This document shows positions 17,952-28,900 of a DNA stretch of 47,414 nucleotides, one piece after another. The first letter of the stretch is position 1; each line of letters starts with the position of its first letter. The position numbers were made by a program, and so were the translations under genes. The notes beneath the pieces were generated by a model. It did no database searches. It saw only the letters and a program-made list of their open reading frames with translations, and was not told where the DNA came from. The DNA comes from CAWHPS01 sp963831235 (lineage in GTDB: Bacteria; Fibrobacterota; OXYB2-FULL-49-7; JAEUSG01), in assembly GCA_963831235.1 (NCBI GenBank), contig CAWHPS010000009.1, positions 1 to 47,414 on the forward strand, given 5' to 3'.

Positions 17952-18297
17952 TTTTCCTCCCTGAATCAGTTTATAAACAATTTCAAAGCATATAAAATCG
18001 CAAAATTACACGTCCGCAATCAATGATTTTCAGAAATAATGTGAATTTTTACAAATAAATTATTACTAAAGTTTTTCTAAAACATGCCGATAAAGAAATG
18101 GAGATATTCCTGCTTGGGGAAGTAGGGGGTGTTTCCAAAAGAGGTTGAAGAAGGGCATTTAACCCCCCTTCAATACCAAAAAGCACAAAAACCGATAAGG
18201 AAACTGTTTTTTGGCGAAAAAGGGGGAGGGGTGCCTTGGCTTCAGGGGTGTGCATGATGCATGCCCGAAATGGAAATTTAAAACCAAGGGAGGGTTT
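17952..18297. other. Shared gltA/flagellin upstream region
   Basis: This 346-bp gap holds the gltA ribosome site (minus strand), the flagellin sigma-28 promoter and the ~200-nt flagellin leader. An open frame from 18211 runs into the flagellin in frame, but it has no ribosome site and lies in the leader, so I do not count it as coding. No second gene is seen. Confidence 0.6.
18067..18093 (+). promoter_or_regulatory. Sigma-28 (FliA) promoter of the flagellin gene
   Basis: TAAAGTTT (18067-18074), an 11-bp spacer and GCCGATAA (18086-18093) match the textbook flagellar sigma-28 consensus at every base and in spacing. The predicted transcript starts near 18100 and has a leader of ~200 nt before the flagellin ATG at 18298. 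The leader contains a G-rich/C-rich complementary pair (AGGGGGT near 18123 and ACCCCCC near 18162) able to form a stem. Confidence 0.88.
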
Positions 18298-19167
18298 ATG
18301 AACGTTACAATGTCCAATCTGATCGGGTTTCAGGCTGCCTGGAACCTTGATGCATCAAACGCCCGTCTTAGCGAATCAATTTTAAGACTCACATCGGGTT
18401 TAAGAATCCAGAAACCCGAACAGGGTACGTATGAATATCTTCGCGGTAATCAGCTTCAAGCTGATGTTAAAAACTACCAGTCTATCCAGAGCAATCTGAG
18501 TGAATATAAAAGTGTTTTTTCAATTGGCAGTAAGGCTGCGGCTGAAATAAATACCACTCTTGATACAATGGTACAGATTTCGACGCAGGCCACCGGGGCA
18601 ATAAGTAATGCGGAAAAAACAGCTCTAACCACTCAGTACAATTCCTTGCGCGCGAATATTGACGATATTGTAAAGAACACCAACTATGAAGGGCAAGAAG
18701 TGCTTACTCAGGGAGGTAAGTATAATTTGCCGCTTACAATAAATCTTCGCCCTGACAGAAGCGTTAATATGTCGGTTGATCTAAACTATCTGGATTTGCT
18801 TGATCAGGCTGGGGCTTCACCTGATGGTAAAAATAATATTGTAATAAAAAGTAATTATGATTTTACCGTTGCCGGGGATGCAGCAGCGGCTGCAACCCAG
18901 GCTGCTGATGCTAAAGGAATCGTTAGTCAATTTATAAGTCAGGTCAGTGGCGTGGTAAACAGCCTGCAAAGCCAGATGAACATCAATGACAGTGTAATGG
19001 AAAATTATAATGCTGCAAAATCTTCGTTGATTGATGTTGATGTGGCCCAGGAGACCGCGAATTTTGCGGCTGAGGATGTAAGAAACCAGGCCGCGATTGC
19101 AATGCTAACCCAGGCAAATATTTCGCACCGCTCGCTATTGCAGCTTTATACGTTCCAGTATTCATAG
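18298..19167 (+). CDS. Short flagellin
   Basis: The ATG at 18298 follows GGGAGGG by 3 nt. The 289-aa protein has the flagellin N-terminal coiled region (IGFQAAWNLDASNARLSESI, then LRLTSGLRIQKPEQGTYEYL). The conserved C-terminal helix also fits (SSLIDVDVAQETANFAAEDV, then RNQAAIAMLTQANISHRSLL). The middle (~135-215) is small, so only D0/D1 and a minimal surface domain exist. The usual flagellin N-terminal motif is divergent (QGTYEYLRGNQLQADV in place of the common AAGLAISE form). No other flagellar genes are in the window. Transcription from the perfect sigma-28 site fits a filament protein made late in assembly. Confidence 0.88.
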   Translation: MNVTMSNLIGFQAAWNLDASNARLSESILRLTSGLRIQKPEQGTYEYLRGNQLQADVKNYQSIQSNLSEYKSVFSIGSKAAAEINTTLDTMVQISTQATGAISNAEKTALTTQYNSLRANIDDIVKNTNYEGQEVLTQGGKYNLPLTINLRPDRSVNMSVDLNYLDLLDQAGASPDGKNNIVIKSNYDFTVAGDAAAAATQAADAKGIVSQFISQVSGVVNSLQSQMNINDSVMENYNAAKSSLIDVDVAQETANFAAEDVRNQAAIAMLTQANISHRSLLQLYTFQYS

Positions 19168-19183
19168 CGCAAGAGGTCATAAC

Positions 19184-19209
19184 GTCCCTGGTACAATTGT
19201 ACCAGGGAC
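19184..19209. terminator. Perfect-palindrome terminator between convergent genes
   Basis: An uninterrupted 26-bp palindrome has arms GTCCCTGGTAC and GTACCAGGGAC around AATT. It is followed on the plus strand by AATTTTAT. It sits 17 bp after the flagellin stop and just beyond the stop of the minus-strand methyltransferase, so it can serve both. Confidence 0.75.
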
Positions 19210-19213
19210 AATT

Positions 19214-19864
19214 TTATAAAACAAAAAGAGTTCCAACCACCTCGCTAGCTCCTCCGAGCTCCTTGACCGCTTTTACCACACCAGGATGTTTATTCGGATC
19301 ATAATCATGACCGCAAATGATTTTTGATCCGACTGAGCGGGCCCATGAAAGATCATTCAGTGTAGGTTCATAACCGTGGTCTGCATCGCAGAAAAAAAGA
19401 CCAGGGGCGGGCCCTTTATAGTTTTTATAGAAAATGTCTTTGTCTTGTCTTAAAACTTCAACATTATGGTTGAAGCAGGTGTCTTTAAGAATGGAGCGGG
19501 TAGCAGCTTCATGCACAACAGGCGGAAGGCCCAATGGATTCCAAACATAGCTGTCAACAGTAAGCATCTTCTGCTCAATACGCTTAGCCATGCAGATGAC
19601 TAATGTGGAATAACCAAATAGAGTACCTATTTCAATAATAGGCTCTTGTTTATCCGTCTTTTGTACTAATCTGGATAAAAATCGTGCTTCATCCATGGAA
19701 ATGTGTCCCTCAGCAGACAACGCACGCATAATGGAAAGCTCGCGTATTCCCAGGTTTAATGGATTTAGCCCTGCTGTTTTTGTAGCCTGAATGTCGTTTG
19801 TGCTTATCCGACTGATTTCAAGTCCAAAATTTCTGAATAAATGTTTAATAATATCCTTTATCAT
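19214..19864 (-). CDS. Class I SAM-dependent methyltransferase
   Basis: The 216-aa protein has SAM motif I as PIIEIGTLFGYSTLVICMAK (residues ~74-93), an acidic residue in TVDSY ending the next strand, a motif with FFCDADHGYEPTLNDLSWAR and a C-terminal IICGHDYDPNKHPGVVKAVK. This resembles the Methyltransf_24 group of O-methyltransferase-like enzymes often found with glycan or cell-surface genes. The substrate is unknown. No strong ribosome site precedes the ATG. It lies downstream of, and on the same strand as, the giant surface operon but is separated by 91 bp, so co-transcription is possible but unproven. Confidence 0.75.
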   Translation of the reverse strand: MIKDIIKHLFRNFGLEISRISTNDIQATKTAGLNPLNLGIRELSIMRALSAEGHISMDEARFLSRLVQKTDKQEPIIEIGTLFGYSTLVICMAKRIEQKMLTVDSYVWNPLGLPPVVHEAATRSILKDTCFNHNVEVLRQDKDIFYKNYKGPAPGLFFCDADHGYEPTLNDLSWARSVGSKIICGHDYDPNKHPGVVKAVKELGGASEVVGTLFVL

Positions 19865-19955
19865 ATAGCTTGAATGTTCTTGTTAATGGCAATGTAAATT
19901 AATTTACAGGATAATATAAATTATTGAAGCTCAACTTGGTTATTTGATGCCAAGA

Positions 19956-22900
19956 TTATTCCGATGCAATCACAGACATCTTAATGTCGGATTTCAGGCT
20001 CTTGCCCACTGCTTTTGCTGTAATGGAAAATATATATACTCCGCTAGTAACAAAACTTCCTCTTCCGTTTTTGCCATTCCATTCGATCTCGTTTATGCCG
20101 GATTTTCCTCCCTTTTCGTGAGAAGAAAAATGAAAGCTGTTTACGTGTCTTCCAAGGCGGTCATAAATTACTATTTCAACATCAGCAGATCTATTAAGAA
20201 AATATCGTATGTATCCTTTTTCTTTTCGTGATTTAAATGGAGATGGAATAAAATGTAAATCTCGGATGGATATGGGAGATTCGTCTGAGTCCTTATATTT
20301 TGAATTCATGTCAGCTGCTTTTGAATAAATGGCATAGACCATTATTCGTTTATTCCCCGAATCTGATATTGCAAATGTACTATCGGAAACAGCAATGGCA
20401 TTTGGTGAATCAAAAGTATAATCACTTTTCCCAAGCCCCCCGAAACTGAAAAGATTGTTTTGATAAGGGTCCTTACACGTAACATTATTACCGTCAAGAA
20501 CAAGGCTCAAGCCATTATTACCTGTGGTTGCTTTGTTTTGAATGGTCTTTTGGAGTCCCCCCATCTTTATTAATTCAGATCCTGATAAATCATAGCTTTT
20601 TATCTCTCCATTTTTGGATGAAACATCAATGGTACTGTTGTTCCTGAAGCTAATGCCAATTGGATCAGTGAATGGAATTTGGGAAAGAAGTTTTGGCGAA
20701 CTAAGATTAATATCAAAATACGTACCTCCAATCCGAATTTTGGCAAGGCCTTGACTTAGTCTTGTTGTGTTTATTTGTCCCCATACATTGTCAGGCAAAG
20801 GTTCCTGGGGAAGTGGAGCCTGAATGGCTTTGCCATCAATAATGAGTTCGGGTATGGTATAATCGCCTTTGAATCTGCTGGTGTTTGTAATAATGTTTAT
20901 TGTACCAGATACTGTGACCCCTGGAAAAGGCGAAAGTATTCGTATTCCTTCTTTTTTGCCCAGCATGCTGGTTCCATAGCGCCCGATTTCCATACCATTT
21001 TCATCAGCATGTTTTAGCGAAGATACATCCTGAAGCGTAAACAGTGTATCTTCCGCGAATTTGGGGTCCACCATACGGCTTGTTGCTGAATTGAAACCAA
21101 TGCTGTCATTGGCAATGCCTAGTACAAATCCCCAGTAGTCATTATACCCCGCATCAATTATCACATTATTTCTTCTAATAACGACAAAGCCGCTGACATG
21201 GTTAAAAATGTTGTTTTTAATAATTGCTGAGCCTCCTGATAAATCAAGATCTGCAGGGGCGTTGGCGGTTGAAAAGGTACAGTATGTTATGGTTCCATTT
21301 GAGTTGGCTGCTGATATAGGATAGCCCAGAATGTCTGTGAACAAACAGTTTTTAATTGAGTAATTGCTGGTGTTGCTAATAATTAAAAGATTACTGTCGC
21401 AATCATCGAATCTGGAATGGGTTATGTTTAATGCTTTGCAATTGGAAATTGAAATAACCGGTGTTGATTTTGTTTTCTTAACAAGCATTTCGTCTATCGA
21501 AACAGAGTTATATCCGGAAATGTTAAGACCTTTTAAAGAAATAAAAAGTGTGCATGTGGTAATCGTAAGGTTTTTACCCCCATTGAATAAAAAGAGATCT
21601 GTGCCTGTTGACATAAGGTTTAAATTGGAGAGGGTTATATCCCCGTTTGTAGTAAATGCGTTTTGCCCACAATTGAGAAGTACACGTCCACCACCACCCT
21701 GGACCTTTTGACCGGTTTTGAAGGCTGCTGATTCGTTGTAGGTTCCCTTTCGTATTATCAGTGTTCCATTGATTTTCGAAGCATTTACTCCTGATAATAA
21801 TGTACGGAATGGTTTGGCTGATGAACCATCTTCAATCCCGTTGTAAGAAGAGTCTACATATATAACACTACTGTCTATAAATGTAACCATCAAGGTTTCA
21901 GGTATTGCAAAATTCTTTGCCGTATCTCTTGCAGACACGATAATAGTGTTTATGCCTGGCTGCAATAGATGGTTCTTTATCTGAAAGTTAGTACCAGTAG
22001 GGTAGAGGGCTGTATCCTTGCCAGTAAAAACGTATGCAAAAGGGTCATCAATATTTCCAATAATTGTTATGTGATCCTGTCCTGTTACAAGACCGCTTAA
22101 TGGAGAAGTGATGGTAAAAACCGGAGGTATATTATCTCTGAATAGGACGATCGAGATTGAATCTGCAAACCCCAATGAGTCTTCAGCACGAATCGTGATT
22201 GTGTTTGGGCCCAGGTTGGGCAGGTTTACCGTGTCTTCATAAGTTGATGAATCACCCATCTTTGTCCATTGGGTTTCGCTGAACTGAATAAATACTGTCC
22301 GAAGATTGGGCTCGTAAACTATACCTTTTAATATTGCGGTTGATGTGTTAAGTGTGCTAAATGGAGCAGGAGTTCTGTTTATGATTGACGGCTTGGTACC
22401 AATGGCGGTTACTACATATTTGGTAGCCTTGTTTCCATAAATGTTTTCAGTTGAAACTGTGATTGGATAATTCCTGTTTTCACCTTGCACCATAACATTT
22501 GTGGCAAAATTATATGTAGTATCATCTGCTTTTGTAGTAAGGGCATTGACTGAGTAAAACGGACTTTTCACATTAAGACTACGTAAGGATCCCTTTGAAA
22601 TGACTTTTCCTGTAACAGGGATTTCCCAAATACTGACACTACTTTCAAACCTCTGGTTGCTTAAAGGTGATGTTATGGTGATTGCCGGTAAAATTGTGTC
22701 GCGTGATATTGATATTGTAATGGAATCTTTGGCATTAGATATCTTTGATTTTGCAGCTATTCCAAATGTGTTATTGATTTTTATAAGAACAACAGGATAT
22801 GTGAATACAGTGCTGTCTTTAAATGACTTAGTGCTTTTTACAGAATCATTGTTTATGAATATTTTAACCGCATTTGAATTTACATAACCTTTTATTGTGT

Positions 22901-25900
22901 CCAGCAGCGCATGGGTACTGTCTTCTAATGTTGCAGGTGACAGAATAGTAATTTTAAGTTCATTGGAAGGTCTTACTATCCTGAATAGGATGTCTTTATC
23001 AGTAATATTTCCTGCTGAATCCTCTGCAACAGCCCTTAAGGCATACATACCCTGATGATCTATCTGTTCGCCATTTAAGTTATAGGGTCTTCCATTAAGC
23101 TCAGCTCTTACATAACGAAGATATTTATCAGATGCTAGTATAACCGGTTTAATGAACTTCGCTTTTGTTTCAGGAACCATGGCAATGGAGTAATTCCAGT
23201 TATCAGGATTATTAGGCGGCAATTCTGTTATCTTTAGCTCCGGCTCAGTCATGTCAATGCTAAATCTTGCTGTTGTATCAGCAATGCATTTACCTGCTCG
23301 TATTATAGCCGCTTTTAAATGATAATTGCCTTCAAGGTAAAATTCCTGTCCGGCAATTGCAGGGTTATTGTTGACTTGTAGTATTGTTGAGTCACCAGGA
23401 ATGGTATGAAGAAAATTAACAATAGGCTTTACAATATTGCTGGAATATCTTTTGATGTTGCTAATCTTTATTACAGGCGTGAGATTATCCCTGGCAATCA
23501 GCATTCCCAATTGGTAAGCTCTCTTATTTTTTGCAGATGACCCATTAAATGAATAACAGCGTGGATTCTCGCCTGATGTAAGGTAGATAAAATCAAATAG
23601 CAGATGATCGTTATCCCTAAGTGGATTAATATGCATACCGGCTAAAGGGATCTTAACTATTATGGATCCATTAATATTGGTCGCAGCAGTGTTGGTTATA
23701 TTATCGGTTAAAACATTTCCATTGCCACTTATAAAAAGAGCCATGGCCTTGCCGGTATCAAGCGGCGTGGCAAAGAAAAGGCCCATAGTGTCTGCACTTG
23801 GTTTTGGCCTGTTTGATTTAATTAAAAAATAAATTGCATCATCAGTATAGCCTGAGAATAAAATACATTTGAAATTTGCGTCAGCATCACCTGTTGCAAT
23901 GTTTGTTTTATTAATTGTATTGGGGGAGAGTTTAAGTAATTCAGGTTCCATTTGAGACAGCTGGCCATGTCCATTCACTGCGAATGTGATCATCTTCTCC
24001 ATTCTTAATCCAGATTCGCGACCCAGTGCACCAATTAGTCCATTATTCACGCCTTTATAAAGACATGGCGAATATGGAGTAAGCCAGTAATTTGCATTAT
24101 CAGGATCAATCATTTTCGGGTCAAAACATATATTGGATTTTCCTGTCAGAGGAATAGAAACAGTTGACTTATATGTAAGATTGTTCTCAAAAGAGATGGC
24201 GTTTTGAATTGGAGGTATGTCGATTTTGTTTTGATAAAAGAGATTATTTCTAAGGAGAATTTTGTCATCTAGTTTTGGCGCAACAGAAAGCATATTGTTT
24301 ACAAATGTGTTGTTGATTATCGTAAGCGAACATGATGGGGGACAGGCAAGAGCTGTTTTGTTGCTGTCAAATATGGTATGTGAAATATTAATTGTATTTT
24401 TGCTGTCAGATCCGATTCCATTTACAAAACCGGTAAATCTGCAGCTATCTATCAGATATTGACCATTATTCACTGATAACCCTGTTCCTTCTTTACCAAT
24501 AAAATAAATACCGGAAATAAGACCCGGTTGTATTGCTTCCATTTTGCCAATAAGTCGTGTTATGGTATTGTGAAGGTTTCGCTTATTGAATGAATCATTA
24601 AACCCGCCATAAATATATTGACCTGTTGTTTTAACAAAGCCTTCCTTGTAGTTACCCTGGGCTATGAAGATTGCATCATGGCTTTGGGCAACATTAACGC
24701 CTTTTGTAATACTTTTAAATGGCTGTTCGGCTTTTTTGCCTGAATTATTATCAGTTCCTTTATTTGCTGATACATAAAATGTGTCTCCCTGGAATTCGTC
24801 AAAACCCGGATCCGGAGCTAATCCGAAAACATGCAAATTATCAAGAATGCTGCTGCAAACATCAATTAGTTTTGATGTGCGTTTAAGGGTCAAATCAGGA
24901 TTCAGGTCATTACCATTGTCATTAATGCTGAAACAACTCTGTGATTCAGGTGCAATAGTTGAAATATTACTAGAATTGATATTTTTTAGTATTGAATTAT
25001 AAAAAAATAAAGTATCAGTTTTTAATCCGGAAATGTTTGTGTTGTCAAATGTTGAATGAATAAACCAAGCCTTGCTCTGTTTAAGCACAATTGCATTTTT
25101 AAAAGCGCACCTCCTGAAAGAAACAATACATGAGTCCATGTTGATTGATTTGAGAAAAACCACTCCAATAACAGTCGTGGTTGTTTTTAGCAAAATTGAA
25201 TTTGCCAAACGGGTCTGATTCTTTGAAGGAGCAAAAACGCCCTTCTTTGGATCAAACCCGCCCATAATGTTTATGTTTTTCTTAACTGGATTATTGATTG
25301 TAAAATCACCCTTTGCAATTTTTATTGTGTCACCGGAATAGGAATGTGCAACAGCAGTATCAATGATGTTAAAAGCAGTTTTCCAGTTTTTCCCATTCCC
25401 AAAAGGAGGCGCAGCAGCATCCACAAATAAAGTGCGAGGCGGCCTGTTTATAATGGCAAAGTCAGACCAATGATCAGTTTCAGCCGCAATCTGCATCAGT
25501 GCCTGTCCTCTTGTGCTGTCGCCATAATATATAAAGGCGTTTTTGTCATTCAAAGGATTGGAACGTGACCCAAAAGAATCTGTCTTGAAATAAGAGGAGA
25601 CACTGTTTTCAACTATATCGAGGATTCCATCACCATTTAAAACATAGAAGTTAAAGTTTTTCTCGAGCCAGCCATTGTATTTTGCCTCGTTATAGGTAAA
25701 GTTTACTGTGAGTTTTGGGCGCTTATCCGCAGTAAATGAAACAGGGGAAGGCTTGAGTTCCATTATCGGGCCAACAGGCGTTATGCTTGGCAATTTTGTG
25801 AGCTTAAGATCATCAAGCTTTCTTGCTGTTATGGACACAAAGCCGGTATCACCCCAGTTTTTAAGGGCGTTCTCAGGCAAATCCAATCTTGACCTTGAAT

Positions 25901-28900
25901 GTGTGGAGTACATGGATTGTTCGGAGCCGCTTGCATATTGACCCACATATAGGTTTTGCATTGCCTGGTAGGTTTGCCCATTGTTTTTGACCTGGAGCAA
26001 AAGCGTGTTGCCACCATTAAGATCAGAAATGTCCCAATATGCGAGCACTCGCTTGTTTGCCTGTGAATTGATTATTGAATCCTTGACCACTGGTTCTATT
26101 TTCCGCCAACCGCTTCCATTGCGTGCAAGCAGCTTATATGAACTGCCAATAGCCATGCCTGAAATCTCCACGAACTTACGTGGAACAAAAACATTGTCTT
26201 TTAGCCGTACTGTAAAATAGTCCAGCAAATCGTTCTGGGTCTGTGTTGGTTGTTTTGCGGAGATTGATGATATGATCAGGTCTTTGTTGGGTTCGCCGTT
26301 TATATGGCGCAGGGAAATATCCCAATCATCCACAGTTGTCTTGTCATTATCGTGGAACTCTCCGGTCCTATAGTAGAAGGTTTGGTTAATGAAATCGCCA
26401 TTTTGAGTGCTAGCGGAAAGTTTGTCGTATCCATCAACAAACTTGCGCTGATTGAGTGTTGCAAAGCCATTCTGGTTGAATGCTACTGGATCGCTGATTA
26501 AATATCCCGGGACATCTTCATCTATTCTCAAATTTCTGTTATTATCAATTGAGTCAAGAAAATCAGTATTGCTTCTTTTGAGCATGGGGTCGTCAAGGGT
26601 TGTCCAGTTATACCCATTCTCGATTGGCGTGAAAACAACCTTGATGATTCCGGTATCGCCATTGACCTCTTTATTAATAAGGGGTATTGGAGAATCTATT
26701 TTCTCGATTCTGGGATATGGCGATACATTAGCACCAAAACGACGGATGTCTTTATTGATTACGGTTTCATAAGTATATTGGCCATCAGGTTTAAGGGTAA
26801 TAAGGCCGGAATCCGTAAGAGATTGGTTAACCTCGCTCTTGCCCATGCGCTCATCCATAGCTGGGATTGCATCAGGAGAAAGGTTTGTGTATTCCGGGTC
26901 TATAAAACCATTGTGATCGTTATCCAAACCATCGGTTATTCCGTATCGTACATTCCCCCCGAAATGGGGAATATAAAGCTGGTCAGCGCTGAACCCGGGC
27001 GGATTCTGCTTCAGAAGTTCCGGGGTGGTTAAGTTTACTGTGTCCAGTCTATTGGGCGATATGGGCCATTCTATAAAGGCTTGCCTGGAGGTACCAGTAG
27101 GCATTCCTTTGCACCAGACCATTATTCCACGCGGGCCATGATCTCCGTCAATGTGGATTTTTACCTCGGGACGTTCTTTGGTGGGAGTCATATTGATAAC
27201 GCTATAATCTGATTTTAGATTTGGGTCTTTTTTATCATCGAAACATTTTGCCCAGGAATATTCTGTGTATTTTCCATTGTCAGGAACGCCGCATAGTTTG
27301 AATTCCCAAAATGGTTCTGATAATGAAGGGGTAGGGGTATCACCTTCTTCTAATCCTGAAAATAGAAAAGGAGTATAGCTGAAACCTGATTTCTTCAGGA
27401 TATTAAAATCAAATGCCTGGGGATACATGTCGCCAATAAATTTTATATCATCTTCAACAGCATTTGCTGAGGCTGTTGCTATTGAGTAAAGTTTATTGGT
27501 GTCAATAAGCTTGTCAAAATTATTATCCATTCCGTCCTTTGCAATAAGGCCTTTACCTCTATTGTAAAAGACTGAGTTGTCGCTATCCCATGTTGTGTAT
27601 CGGTTAACAAGGTTGTTAAAGCCATGTCGGGTGTAATTATTGTCCCAGATTTGCGGCCGAATTCCGAATTTAATGTCATAGCTCAGGCCAAAAAAACATT
27701 TTTCGCTGTTTTCCCATCTCCTTCTTCCTAGTATTTGGACCATAAATTGGCTATAGTTGGATTTTTCCACTGGAAAGAATGAATCAACGGATGTCTTGAG
27801 TATATCATATTCCTTTTGTGTAAATAAAATCGTATCCTTTTTTATTATCCTGCCCCAAATGTTTTCTGGTGTTAGTGCATAATGAGTTGTGGCATCGCTA
27901 GTTTGATCAAAATCAAGGGTAAGGGTTTCCCATGCGAATTCTTGCCAGTTGTTGTGGTTTTCCGTTCCATTAAACGAGTTTGGTAGAAAATAAATATGAA
28001 GCTTTGGCTGTCCTTTTCGATTGAAAATTGATGGGTCTCGCCCCCATTCAGAAGGGGTTGTAACTGAAAAATTGAAATAATGGCTGTTTATCCCATTATA
28101 GGTATCTGTATATTTCAATTTTGATAATTGGCCATTTGCATTATTGTTTGTGGAAAAGTAATCTGATGGATCATTATCATTAAAATAGTCTGTTGTGCCC
28201 CAATTATAGGAATTATTCGCGCTTACAGGCCCTCGTCTTTGGCCTCGGGTTGATCTGTAAAAACATGATGACTCAAGCCAGATTCTTACCTTATACGTTA
28301 TTGTCTTGAATCCTCGTCTTGCTTTAATTGTAAACCTATCAAAGCCATGTGGTATAACGCTCTGTTTTCCTGCAAGTGTGGATGTATATGTGAATGGAAT
28401 ATCAGCATAAGACTTGCCCTTGCCTTTTGCCATGAATGTGTAATCACTTTTGCCATTCACTGCCGGCACATATACTCCATTATGGAAGATGTTTGTGTCA
28501 CCTTTAATATCAAGCGAGGCAATTGTTTCGTCTTTTAAAGTTTTTATCTTAGCAAACCTGAATGTTGCGCTTGTATCATACGCAGCCTGCGACTCATTTG
28601 ACTTATCAGGCGCTGCTTTCATGAGGAATCTGTATTTCCCGTCTTTAATCAATTCGTTTGTATTGATGTTAAAATTCCATGTATAAGAATAAGGCTCAGC
28701 ATTGGTACTTCTGCCCAATTTAAGAGAATCCTTGAATATCGGATAGCTGTTATTTTGATCATCAAGAAGGAAACAGGAAATATATGATTCGGAAACAGGG
28801 CGATAGTAAATGGAGAGCTCTTTGTAAAATGTTGATGTGTCCATTTCAAAAAGCGTATCAGAAATTCCTTCAATCTCAATTCCGAATGGGAAATCGAGAT

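Noticed and set aside
18211..18297. 29-codon N-terminal extension of the flagellin
   Set aside because: It lies in the transcribed leader and has no ribosome site, while the ATG at 18298 has GGGAGGG and starts the flagellin domain.
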